A stretch of DNA of 11,549 nucleotides from assembly GCA_019414025.1 (NCBI GenBank), contig DXMU01000004.1, forward strand, positions 1 through 11,549, written 5' to 3'. Positions within the stretch are counted from its first letter, which is position 1, and every line of letters begins with the position of its first letter. Of the stretch, positions 1 to 6,875 are shown piece after piece. The position numbers were made by a program, and so were the translations under genes. The notes under the pieces were generated by a model. The model did no database searches. It was given only the letters and a program-made list of their open reading frames with translations, and was not told where the DNA came from. The stretch is from Collinsella sp. Its GTDB lineage: Bacteria; Actinomycetota; Coriobacteriia; Coriobacteriales; Coriobacteriaceae.

Positions 1-54
1 GACGCCGCCCTCTCAAGGCGGAGATCACCAGTTCGAATCTGGTACGGGCTACCA
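1..54 (+). tRNA. tRNA-Glu (anticodon CUC), 3' part only
   Basis: The window opens inside a tRNA. The anticodon stem CCGCC/GGCGG (about 5-9 and 17-21) encloses the seven-base loop CTCTCAA, which places anticodon CTC (Glu, reading GAG). It is followed by a T arm ACCAG-TTCGAAT-CTGGT (27-43), the 3' acceptor strand ACGGGCT, discriminator A and an encoded CCA ending at 54. The 5' acceptor strand and D arm lie before the window. The stem and loop closely resemble bacterial tRNA-Glu. Confidence 0.93.
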
Positions 55-65
55 CGCATCTGATA

Positions 66-97
66 CCCGGACTTCCTATGGAAGGCCGGGTTTTTTT
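66..97 (+). terminator. Rho-independent terminator after tRNA-Glu
   Basis: The arms CCCGG-A-CTTCC (66-76) and GGAAG-G-CCGGG (80-90) form a 10-bp stem with one A/G mismatch and a three-base loop. Seven T residues follow immediately (91-97). It starts 12 bases after the tRNA and is correctly placed to end its transcript. Confidence 0.92.
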
Positions 98-166
98 ATT
101 TTCAAACAACCGTCTGCAATTCCCGTTTGAACCAGAGCTTTGCGTTCTGTCTATGGTCCTTGCGGG

Positions 167-172
167 TACAAT
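167..172 (+). promoter_or_regulatory. Possible -10 element for the flippase-like gene
   Basis: TACAAT at 167-172 lies 34 bases before the chosen start codon and after the tRNA terminator, where a promoter is expected. No good -35 hexamer lies 16-18 bases upstream; the nearest candidate, TTGCGT at 140-145, would leave a 21-base spacer. The call is tentative. Confidence 0.35.
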
Positions 173-205
173 ATCCAAGATATTTTGACTGTTAGAAGGA
201 GTCTT

Positions 206-1513
206 ATGACGGAGTCCTCTCAGCATACGTCTAAGCCCCAGGTCGAGGTTGAGGCTTCGGGTGGCGATGACAATAAGAGCGCACGCCGCGGCGCCATCTT
301 TATCGGCGTCGTGCTGGTGGGTTATATCGTCTATCTGGTGGTAACCGGTCAGATGGGACAGTTCTGGGCTGCCATGTCGAGCGTCCAGGCTCCGTGGCTC
401 GTTGCCGCATGCTTTTGCATGTTCCTGTATCTATTCTTTGGCATTGTGGCCTATGCGATCGCTGTCTGGCTCGACCCTAATTCACCCGTCGGCATCCGCG
501 ACCTGATCTCGGTCGAGGCGAGTGGCATCTTCTTTGGCAACCTGACGCCCATGATGATGGGCTCGACCCCTGCTCAGATCTACCGCCTGACCAAAGCGGG
601 CCAAAATGTCGGCGAGGCCGGCGCCACGCAGTTCACGCGCTTTATCGTGTACCAGTTTGGCCTCGTTGCCTGGGGCGCTATCCTCCTGCTTGCTCGCATG
701 CCGTTTTTCGCCGAGCGCTATGGCGACATGACGCTGCTGTGCGTCTTTAGCTTTGGCGGACACTGCTGCATCTTGCTGGGAATCTTCGCCGTCGCGCTCA
801 TGCCTAAGACCGTCACGCGCGTCGCCCATTGCATCATTAATTGGCTCGAGCGCATAGGCGTCTCGTCCACTAAGATCGAGGGATGGCGCACGTTTGTCGA
901 TGGCGAGATCTACTCCTTCTCCGAGAAGTTCAAGCTTTCGGCCGGACATTTTTCTTCCATGCTGCTCACGGTGGTCATCACCATGCTGCAACTCGCGTTT
1001 TTCTACCTGGTTCCGTATTTCCTGATGCTTGCCTTTGGCCACCACGAGGTCGACTTTTTCTCGGTCATGGCCGCGAGCGCCTTTGTCCAGCTGCTGAGCT
1101 CTGCGGTCCCCCTGCCCGGTGGAACTGGTGGCGCTGAGGGCGGCTTTGCATTGTTCTTGGGTCATTTCTTTGGGTCGGCTTCGACCGCCGGCTATCTGCT
1201 GTGGCGCCTCATTACGTTTATTGCGCCGACCATTTTGGCTGCGCCCCTGCTGGGACTTAAGAGCGCCCACAACGAGAGCATCCATGCGCGCTGGGATCGT
1301 GTGATGCGCAAGCTCGGCCGCACGCCTCAGACGCCCTCTGCGCCCACTATGCCGCACCCCACGAATGCTGTTACCGTTGATCCCAAGAAGCGCGCTCAGA
1401 AGGCTTCTGGGACCGCTAAGCCGGCTCATAAAGCCTATGTGCGCCAGACAGGCGATGGTATTCGCGTATCTCCGTCGGCACTCAATAAGAAGAAGCATCC
1501 CAAGTCGCAGTAG
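206..1513 (+). CDS. Flippase-like (UPF0104/AglD, LPG-synthase TM-type) membrane protein
   Basis: A 435-residue polytopic membrane protein. The ATG at 206 is chosen because AGAAGGAG (194-201) precedes it by four bases; an in-frame TTG at 140 has no ribosome binding site and precedes the probable -10. Hydrophobic segments are visible near residues 29-47, 62-87, 149-163, 176-199, 251-277 and 335-350. Two family marks are present: GNLTPMMMGSTPAQ (111-124), matching the conserved N-terminal Pro/Gly loop, and PLPGGTGGAEGGF (302-314), matching the conserved P-GG-G--E loop. The C-terminal 75 residues form a basic, Pro/Lys-rich soluble tail. This family is related to the transmembrane half of MprF, and members are assumed to move lipid-linked substrates. 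The substrate here is unknown. No partner glycosyltransferase or lysyltransferase is adjacent. Base composition is lower in GC than the cobalamin genes downstream. Confidence 0.85.
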   Translation: MTESSQHTSKPQVEVEASGGDDNKSARRGAIFIGVVLVGYIVYLVVTGQMGQFWAAMSSVQAPWLVAACFCMFLYLFFGIVAYAIAVWLDPNSPVGIRDLISVEASGIFFGNLTPMMMGSTPAQIYRLTKAGQNVGEAGATQFTRFIVYQFGLVAWGAILLLARMPFFAERYGDMTLLCVFSFGGHCCILLGIFAVALMPKTVTRVAHCIINWLERIGVSSTKIEGWRTFVDGEIYSFSEKFKLSAGHFSSMLLTVVITMLQLAFFYLVPYFLMLAFGHHEVDFFSVMAASAFVQLLSSAVPLPGGTGGAEGGFALFLGHFFGSASTAGYLLWRLITFIAPTILAAPLLGLKSAHNESIHARWDRVMRKLGRTPQTPSAPTMPHPTNAVTVDPKKRAQKASGTAKPAHKAYVRQTGDGIRVSPSALNKKKHPKSQ

Positions 1514-1562
1514 GGCAGTCGTGCGTTCTTCATGATGCAGGGCATATTTGTGCTGTATGGGG

Positions 1563-1586
1563 GATAATCCTCTTACGTAGATTATC
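1563..1586. promoter_or_regulatory. Inverted repeat, candidate TetR operator
   Basis: GATAATC (1563-1569) and GATTATC (1580-1586) are perfect 7-bp inverted arms separated by 10 bases. They lie 43 bases before the start codon of the TetR-family gene. An inverted repeat in this place fits autorepression, which is usual for the family. No convincing -35/-10 pair could be assigned around it, so the site is inferred from symmetry and position only. Confidence 0.45.
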
Positions 1587-1629
1587 TCTCATCTGTTGAT
1601 GAATGCTTGCATATCGAAGGGACACGCCC

Positions 1630-2241
1630 ATGGCAACCAGCAAACCGCGTCTTGATCGTCGCATCATTCGCAGCCGTAATGCCATCCTTTCGGCTTTCGA
1701 GCGCCTGCTCATGGAAAAGCCGCTGGCAGACATTACGGTGAGTGCCATCGCGCGCGAGGCCAATGTCGACCGCAAGACCTTTTACGTTCACTTTGGTACG
1801 GTTGACGGCCTGCTCGATGCCATTGCCGTCGATGTGGTGGAGATGATTGTCGACTCGGTCGAGAAAACGCTTGCTTCTATGGACGGTGACACCAGCGAGC
1901 GCGCTCTTGGCGCGGCGGCGACCTTCTTTAAAACCGTTAATGAGGCACTGTGCAACAACTTAGTGCTCAATCGTCAGCTGATCGAGAATATTCCGCTCGA
2001 TGATTTCATGGCTCGTCTTCGTGCACCGCTCGAACATGAGATTGCCGAGCGCGATCTGCTGCCCCAAGGTCTCAAGGACGAGATGTTCGACTACTATCTG
2101 GCGTTTTTGCTGTCGGGTATTATCGGTATCTATCGCACGTGGGCGCTGTCTGACGGCTCGGTTCCTATCGAGCGCGTCTCTGAGGTCGCCAACGATCTGA
2201 CTCTCAATGGTCTGTCGAGTCTGGAATCTCGCTTGGATTAG
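1630..2241 (+). CDS. TetR/AcrR-family transcriptional regulator
   Basis: A 203-residue protein of normal length for the family. The start at 1630 is preceded by GAAGGGA (1616-1622) with seven bases between, while an in-frame ATG at 1603 has no such site. Residues 34-55 form the TetR helix-turn-helix: DITVSAIAREANVD, then RKTFYVHF, with the usual aromatic Tyr and Phe at the end of the recognition helix. The remainder is helical and should hold the ligand pocket and dimer face; a YRTWALSDG segment near 158-166 resembles C-terminal domains of the TetR_C_8 type. The ligand is not known. Its own upstream inverted repeat suggests autoregulation. It is 116 bases downstream of the flippase-like gene and could regulate it. 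It converges on the ABC ATPase gene, so regulation of the cobalamin block is not implied. Confidence 0.88.
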   Translation: MATSKPRLDRRIIRSRNAILSAFERLLMEKPLADITVSAIAREANVDRKTFYVHFGTVDGLLDAIAVDVVEMIVDSVEKTLASMDGDTSERALGAAATFFKTVNEALCNNLVLNRQLIENIPLDDFMARLRAPLEHEIAERDLLPQGLKDEMFDYYLAFLLSGIIGIYRTWALSDGSVPIERVSEVANDLTLNGLSSLESRLD

Positions 2242-2243
2242 GC

Positions 2244-2336
2244 CTAGTTGGGCTCGTCGGCGTGGAAATTCCTGTTCCTGAGGTTCTCCGGCGCCTTGGA
2301 GACCTTGCCGGCGTAGGAGCTGTAGCCTGAGGATCC
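2244..2336 (-). mobile_element. Remnant of an IS3-family (IS150-type) transposase orfB
   Basis: Read on the minus strand, this short stretch encodes GSSG followed by YSSYAGKVSKAPENL, then R, then NRNFHADEPN, then TAG. I recognise this as the linker segment that precedes the catalytic rve/DDE domain in IS150-type transposases, where the text normally continues with Q-(K/L)-W-(L/V)-T-D. Here it stops after PN and the rest of the enzyme is absent. The fragment is in the same frame as the ABC ATPase and begins directly after its TAA stop. It fills the gap between two convergent genes, where no T-tailed terminator hairpin is visible. Identification is by memory of family sequences. Confidence 0.6.
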
Positions 2337-3575
2337 TTAAAAGAAAGTCCAGTTTATCCTTCCCACTCCAATTTTGGAATCCTCCGATGCGCCTTCGCAC
2401 GCTCGCATGACCTCGATACCATGCGAGCGTGCAAACTCGACGAGCTCTGCGTTGCGGGCGTTTATGGTGCCGAAGGCGGCGGGGCACACGATAAGGCGCG
2501 CGCAGTGGACGAGGAGCTCTTTGGCGCGGGCTATGGTTTTATCCCCGATCGGCTCGAAGGCGCGCTCGGCCACGCATTCCGTCGCCAGGTCGCGCGCGAG
2601 CTCACAGTCGATGTCCCCTTCGTGCAGAACGCCCGCGTAGAACGCCTTGCCCTGCCGGATGAGCTGGCGAAACACAGCTGACCCCGTACCTGCGCCGGCG
2701 ATGACGAACGTGTGCGCATCGCCGTGTGGGCGCCCAATTTCCACGCTGCCGAAGCGCTCGTTGAAGGTGCCATGTTGAAGGCCGTAGAGCTCGCCAATCG
2801 TCTCGCGCGTGAATATGTCCTCGGGTGCGCCGGCGCGGAAGACCCGACTGTCCTTCACGCAAATCACCTTGTCGGCGCTTTTCTGCGCGAGCTCGAGTTC
2901 GTGGATGGACATGATGACAGCCACATTCTGCGATTTCGCAAGGTGGCGAAGTATTCGCAGCAGGTCGATCTGGTAGCGGATATCGAGATATGATGTGGGC
3001 TCGTCGAGCACGAGCACACGCGGATCCTGCGCGATGGCGCGTGCGAGCATGACGCGCTGGCGTTGCCCGTCGCTTATCTGCATGAAGTCGCGTTCGGCGA
3101 GCTCTTCCACATGTGCGGTTTTCATGGCCTCGTCGACCCGACTATGGTCGTCAGGCGAGAGTGTTCCCATTCGCCCGGTGTAGGGATGCCTTCCCGCCTC
3201 TACGATATCGCGGCAGGTGAGGAGTTCGGTCCGGGGGCGATCTGTCAGCATAACGGCAAGGTTCCTTGCGAACTCCGCCGTCTTCCATCGGGAAATCTCC
3301 CGCCCGTCGAGCTCGACCGCGCCGGCAAGCGGTGCCAGATGGCGTGTGATGGTTTTCAAGATGGTCGACTTGCCCGAGCCGTTCGGCCCGATGAGCGCCA
3401 CGACGTCGCCCGTGCGAACCTCCAGATCGACGCCTTCGACTACGACCTTCTTGTCGTAGCCCGCCGACAGGTCACTTATGCGGAAAAGCGGCGCTCCGTC
3501 AGCCTGCGTTTCGACCGGGGTTTCGAGGTTCGACTCCGCTCGGAGCGTTTTGGGCCGCGGCACAAATTTCCCCAT
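2337..3575 (-). CDS. ABC transporter ATPase (FepC/BtuD type) with C-terminal extension
   Basis: A 412-residue cytoplasmic ATPase. The ABC domain covers about residues 30-260: Walker A GPNGSGKST (63-71), signature ISDGQ (157-161, in place of LSGGQ), Walker B VLVLDEP (177-183) and switch His215. The Q-loop reads AVMLTDRP (107-114), with Thr111 at or near the usual Gln; I recall this variant in some iron/heme/corrin importers. Residues 266-412 form an extra alpha/beta domain with a glycine-rich GAGTGS (284-289); plain FepC or BtuD proteins of about 260 residues lack it. Its function is unknown to me, although similar tails occur on other clostridial and archaeal corrinoid-type ATPases. The ATG directly abuts the permease stop (TAGATG), indicating translational coupling. 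It should power import with the permease and binding protein upstream. The last residues touch the transposase remnant, so the natural C-terminus may have been altered. Confidence 0.9.
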   Translation of the reverse strand: MGKFVPRPKTLRAESNLETPVETQADGAPLFRISDLSAGYDKKVVVEGVDLEVRTGDVVALIGPNGSGKSTILKTITRHLAPLAGAVELDGREISRWKTAEFARNLAVMLTDRPRTELLTCRDIVEAGRHPYTGRMGTLSPDDHSRVDEAMKTAHVEELAERDFMQISDGQRQRVMLARAIAQDPRVLVLDEPTSYLDIRYQIDLLRILRHLAKSQNVAVIMSIHELELAQKSADKVICVKDSRVFRAGAPEDIFTRETIGELYGLQHGTFNERFGSVEIGRPHGDAHTFVIAGAGTGSAVFRQLIRQGKAFYAGVLHEGDIDCELARDLATECVAERAFEPIGDKTIARAKELLVHCARLIVCPAAFGTINARNAELVEFARSHGIEVMRACEGASEDSKIGVGRINWTFF

Positions 3576-4616
3576 CTACCTCACCCGCTTCTTCAACATG
3601 AGCGCGATAACCACCGGCGCGCCGAAGATGGCGGTGACGGCGCTGATGGAAAGCTCGACGGGGGAGAACAGCGTGCGCGCGATCAAATCGCAGCCCGCGC
3701 AGAAGATGGCGCCTCCCAAGAAGCACGCAGGAATCACGCGGATGGGCTTCGACGACTTTAGCGCCGACTTAACGAGATGCGGAACCGCGATGCCTACGAA
3801 CGACACCGGACCAGCGAACGCGGTCACGCAGGCGGAGAGCATGCTCGCTAGAAGGACGAGCACCACGCGGAAGCATGAGACGTTCACGCCGACGCTTTTC
3901 GCGTAGGCTTCTCCCAGCTGGAAGGCGGAAAGGGGCTTCGATATCGCGAATACGCATGCGCTCACGGTGATCACCACGACCGCGATGACCGCGACGTCGT
4001 CCCAGCTCGAACCCGAGAAGCTACCCAAGGACCAGTTGTGCAGGTTCACGATGGACTGGTCGTCGGCGAAGGCGATGAGGAAGTTCGTCGCCGCCGAGCA
4101 GATGTATCCCACCATGACGCCCGCCACGATGAGCATGGCCATAGAGCTTATGCGCCGTGCTATGAGGAGCACGAAGCCGATGGTGATAAGCGAGCCCAGA
4201 AACGCTGCGGCCACCATGGCCGGCGAGGACATGGCCTGGTTCGCGCCCAGAAGTACGATCATCGTAAGCGCGACGACGAACTTTGCGCCCGAGGAGACGC
4301 CCAAGATGAACGGGTCGGCGATGGGGTTGTTGAAAAACGTCTGCAGCAGGAACCCGGAGAGCGAAAGTGCCCCGCCGAGAAGCACGGCTGAAAGCACGCG
4401 CGGCAGACGAATCTCCCAGATGATCTGGATTTCCATGGAATTGGCCGCGCCTCCCGAAAGGATGCCGGGGATGTGGTCTGCGGGCACGAGCACGCTCCCG
4501 ATGCACAGGTTGGCCCCGACGAGCACGATGAGGGCAACAGCGAGCAGCGCCGTCACGACGCGACACCGCGCGGCGCGCCCCGATTCGTCGTATGTCATGG
4601 AAAGCCGGCTTCTCAT
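3576..4616 (-). CDS. FecCD-family ABC permease (iron complex/heme/corrinoid importer)
   Basis: A 346-residue integral membrane protein of the BtuC/FecCD family, which forms the translocation channel as a homodimer. Family motifs are WEIRLPRVL (67-75), NNPIADPFILGVSSGA (96-111) and GPVSFVGIAVPHLVK (259-273), the last being the loop that couples to the ATPase. The number and spacing of hydrophobic segments fit the ten-helix fold. The start at 4616 lies four bases after the stop of the binding-protein gene. A second Met at residue 7 (4598) is possible, as neither start has a strong ribosome binding site and translation is probably coupled. Sequence alone does not separate cobalamin from heme or siderophore substrates. 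The upstream riboswitch favours a corrinoid or corrin precursor. Confidence 0.92.
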   Translation of the reverse strand: MRSRLSMTYDESGRAARCRVVTALLAVALIVLVGANLCIGSVLVPADHIPGILSGGAANSMEIQIIWEIRLPRVLSAVLLGGALSLSGFLLQTFFNNPIADPFILGVSSGAKFVVALTMIVLLGANQAMSSPAMVAAAFLGSLITIGFVLLIARRISSMAMLIVAGVMVGYICSAATNFLIAFADDQSIVNLHNWSLGSFSGSSWDDVAVIAVVVITVSACVFAISKPLSAFQLGEAYAKSVGVNVSCFRVVLVLLASMLSACVTAFAGPVSFVGIAVPHLVKSALKSSKPIRVIPACFLGGAIFCAGCDLIARTLFSPVELSISAVTAIFGAPVVIALMLKKRVR

Positions 4617-4620
4617 GGCG

Positions 4621-6192
4621 CTAGCCGAGCTTCCTCAGATAATGGAAGTTGCTCACGTCATCGCCGGTGAACGCCCCGTGCAGCTCGTCGATAATGTCGG
4701 CGGTGGAAGTCATCTGCTGGTACATGTCGGCGCTTGTGACCCAGACGTTGCCGTTCTTCACGGCTTTGAACTGCGACAATAGCGCGTTTTTGCCTACGAA
4801 GTCGTTCAAGGTGGCAACCGATTCGTCGATGGTGCCGTTGTAGACGATAATGTCGGCATCCTTCGCCGTCGCGTAGAAGCGCTCCATTTCGAGCGTTACT
4901 GACGAACCTGACGTCGACGCCGTCTGCGCGTCATCGAGCGCGTAGTTGCCGCCTGCAAGCTCGATCATCTGCGCCACGTAGTCGCCCGCCCGCCGCGTGA
5001 CGGCGGCCCCGTTCGAGCTAATGTAGAAATACGCCACGGTTTTACCTGACGACGCGAGCCTCGACGTTTGCTCGACGCGGGCCCTCTGCTCGTTGAACAG
5101 GTGCGCGGCCTCGTCTTCCTTGTCGAACAGGACGCCGAAAAGCTTAATCCACTCGACGCGCCCGAGTGCTTCGGGCTCGCTCGACGACTGTTCGGTGAGC
5201 ACGACGAGCCCGAGCTTCTGCAGCTTTTCCTTCACATCGGGCGTGTGGTTGATCATGGTGTTCTCGATGGCGAGCGTGCAGCCCGAGGCCGATATTCGCT
5301 CGTAGTCGGGCGCGCTGTACTTGCCGCCGTAGGCGATCGCCCCACTTTCGAGTGCGCTTTTGAAGCCCGCGACCGAGCAATCGTCGGCCTTCGTGCCCGA
5401 CATGAGGATGTTGTCGTTCGCATCGAGCGCGTCGACCAGGCACATCGTCGCCGACGACACGAGGTACACCTTGTTGGCGGGACGCCTTATGACCGCGATG
5501 TCGGAGCTCAACCCATCAGGTACCTTTGCATCTTGCGGTACCACGAGGAAGCGCTCCCCGTTCGAAATGCAGATAAGCCGCAGGCCGCCTTCGTACTCGT
5601 CGACAGTGAAGTGCTCGGCGTATTCAAGCTGAAGCGCCCCCGTCGGCTCCCAGCCGCAGCCCAAATCGGCGTTGTGGAAGTCGGCCGCGGCGCTTGAAGC
5701 CGTTCCCGCAGGGGAGCCGCCGCTTGCATCGTCGCCCGATTTCTCCTTCATGGTGGATGAGTCGAAGTGGAGCGTGTAGTCGATGGTGTGCGGCGTCGAC
5801 ATGGCGACGGTCTCGGCCGACACGGCGATGTCCTCGTCGAGCGTGACGGGTATCTCGAACGTGGAGTTGCCGCCGTCGTTTATGGGCGCGTAGTCCACGC
5901 CGTCGACGGTCATCTTGTCGTAGTTCGAACTCGACCATGTGATGGTCGCGGTGTAGGTGTCGCCATCCTTCACAATTGTGGTTGGTGAGGCGATGCTTGC
6001 GCGCCCTGACCCGCCGGAAAGCGAGACGCTCACAGTGTATTCCTGAGAGCCCGTCGTGGCACCGGTCGCGTTCGGGCTCGCACTGCACCCCGCGAAGGGA
6101 AGCGCGAGCAGGGCGACGAGAACGCAGGCGATCGCGCGCGCCGCGATGCTGTGGCGCTTCCTGTTTTCCCCCTTGGGAAGAATCGACCGCAT
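4621..6192 (-). CDS. ABC substrate-binding lipoprotein with N-terminal beta-rich (NEAT-like?) domain
   Basis: A 523-residue exported lipoprotein. A basic N-terminus, a hydrophobic stretch (16-33) and the lipobox FAGC (Cys36) are clear. Residues about 50-144 form an extra domain of beta-strand character, with SSSNYDKM (87-94), FEIPVTLDED (112-121) and an ending in IDYTLHFD. A Gly/Ser/Ala-rich linker (150-170) leads to a PF01497-type (BtuF/FecB) binding domain from about 180 to the end, with the typical EALGRVEWIKLFG (331-343). That is much longer than the usual 300-350 residues. The N-terminal domain resembles those I recall in iron/heme-linked lipoproteins and may be NEAT-like; a bound ligand is not proven. 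The start is four bases after the preceding gene and has no good ribosome binding site, suggesting coupling. It should deliver substrate to the permease and ATPase downstream. Confidence 0.88.
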   Translation of the reverse strand: MRSILPKGENRKRHSIAARAIACVLVALLALPFAGCSASPNATGATTGSQEYTVSVSLSGGSGRASIASPTTIVKDGDTYTATITWSSSNYDKMTVDGVDYAPINDGGNSTFEIPVTLDEDIAVSAETVAMSTPHTIDYTLHFDSSTMKEKSGDDASGGSPAGTASSAAADFHNADLGCGWEPTGALQLEYAEHFTVDEYEGGLRLICISNGERFLVVPQDAKVPDGLSSDIAVIRRPANKVYLVSSATMCLVDALDANDNILMSGTKADDCSVAGFKSALESGAIAYGGKYSAPDYERISASGCTLAIENTMINHTPDVKEKLQKLGLVVLTEQSSSEPEALGRVEWIKLFGVLFDKEDEAAHLFNEQRARVEQTSRLASSGKTVAYFYISSNGAAVTRRAGDYVAQMIELAGGNYALDDAQTASTSGSSVTLEMERFYATAKDADIIVYNGTIDESVATLNDFVGKNALLSQFKAVKNGNVWVTSADMYQQMTSTADIIDELHGAFTGDDVSNFHYLRKLG

Positions 6193-6196
6193 GGCG

Positions 6197-6730
6197 TTAC
6201 TTCAGTGCGTCGGCGCGCAGATCGACGCCGGCGGATTCGAACACGAGCGTGCGGTCGTACCACTGCTCTTTTCTAATACTCCACGCGGCGCAGGCGGTGT
6301 CCTCGTCGAGCGCTTCAACGGGCACGTCGTAGGTGTACTTGCCTTCCGCGTTTTCCACATAGGGGATGAAGTCGGCCTCGCTCGCGGCGGCAGCCTCGTC
6401 ACCCGTGCCCATGAAGAGCTTGCCGTAGCCCGTGCCGGAAAGTGTCATCACGCAGTGCATGGAGCCGTTTTCCACGATGAGCTGGGCGTCCACAATCCTG
6501 AACATGTTCGAGCTGGAATCTACGGTGATCGGATAGGTGCCGTCGGCCACCTTGTCGGCGGTGATGGGGGCAGCGCCTGCGCCCTCGGGCGCATCGGCCG
6601 CCTGTTCGGTCTTTTCCTGGGAATCGGCATCGCTTGCCTTTGCGCTGTCGATTGAATTTCCGCCGCAGCCGGCGAGCGAGAACGCGAAAAGCGCCGCTGA
6701 CAGGGCGAAGGCGAGGGTTTTCTTCAACAT
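6197..6730 (-). CDS. Small lipoprotein with beta-rich (NEAT-like?) domain
   Basis: A 177-residue surface lipoprotein. The ATG at 6730 is chosen because AAAGGA precedes it at a plausible distance and it begins a classic signal MLKKTLAFALSAALFAFSLAGC with lipobox LAGC (Cys22); the longer frame up to 6841 has no signal peptide logic and runs through the hairpin region. An acidic, Ala-rich linker (27-55) leads to one domain (about 62-167), with DGTYPITVDSSSNMF, GTGYGKLFMG, YTYDVPVEALDED and WYDRTLVFES. The order of motifs (charged turn, Y-x-K, PV-x-LDED, x-TL-x-F-x-S) parallels the N-terminal domain of the binding protein encoded next, so the two are probably related. I recall this family beside iron/heme/corrinoid importers, but its ligand is not known to me. 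It may pass a tetrapyrrole between the exported chelatase and the binding protein. Confidence 0.8.
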   Translation of the reverse strand: MLKKTLAFALSAALFAFSLAGCGGNSIDSAKASDADSQEKTEQAADAPEGAGAAPITADKVADGTYPITVDSSSNMFRIVDAQLIVENGSMHCVMTLSGTGYGKLFMGTGDEAAAASEADFIPYVENAEGKYTYDVPVEALDEDTACAAWSIRKEQWYDRTLVFESAGVDLRADALK

Positions 6731-6793
6731 GGAGGGGGTTCCTTTCAATCGCTTCGACCGCCCGCGCCGTGCGGTGGGCGGGCGGGATGCGAA

Positions 6794-6840
6794 TGCAACG
6801 GGCATGCGCCGTCGGTCGGGGAAGGCGCATGCCCGTTGCA
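6794..6840 (-). repeat. Perfect 17-bp hairpin between cbiK and the small lipoprotein gene
   Basis: TGCAACGGGCATGCGCC (6794-6810) and its exact reverse complement (6824-6840) enclose 13 bases. It sits in the 145-bp gap between two genes of the minus operon. No T run follows on either strand, so a simple terminator is unlikely; an mRNA stability or attenuation element is more plausible. A second 8-bp pair, GCACGGGG (6838-6845) with CCCCGTGC (6859-6866), overlaps its edge and could compete with it. Confidence 0.8.
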
Positions 6841-6875
6841 CGGGGACGCGACCGGCGCCCCCGTGCGCGGCGAGT

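Noticed and set aside
482..1498. Long minus-strand open frame of 338 codons opposite the flippase-like gene
   Set aside because: It is the antisense shadow of a gene with clear membrane segments, family motifs and a ribosome binding site; its own product is Arg/His-rich with no recognisable domain.
1..2336. tRNA-Glu as the integration site of the cobalamin block
   Set aside because: The composition change and transposase scar lie 2.2 kb away, two apparently native genes separate them, and no integrase or repeat of the tRNA 3' end was seen in the window.
2337..2780. ATPase C-terminal extension as a fused CbiZ amidohydrolase
   Set aside because: ABC-CbiZ fusions exist, but I could not find the CbiZ-type conserved segments in this tail.
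3063..3761. Plus-strand open frame of 232 codons across the ATPase/permease junction
   Set aside because: It is antisense to two well-identified genes, and its composition is typical of a GC-rich shadow frame.
6731..6841. N-terminal extension of the small lipoprotein to an ATG at 6841
   Set aside because: The extension would run through the hairpin and place the signal peptide internally; the start at 6730 gives a standard lipoprotein signal with a ribosome binding site.
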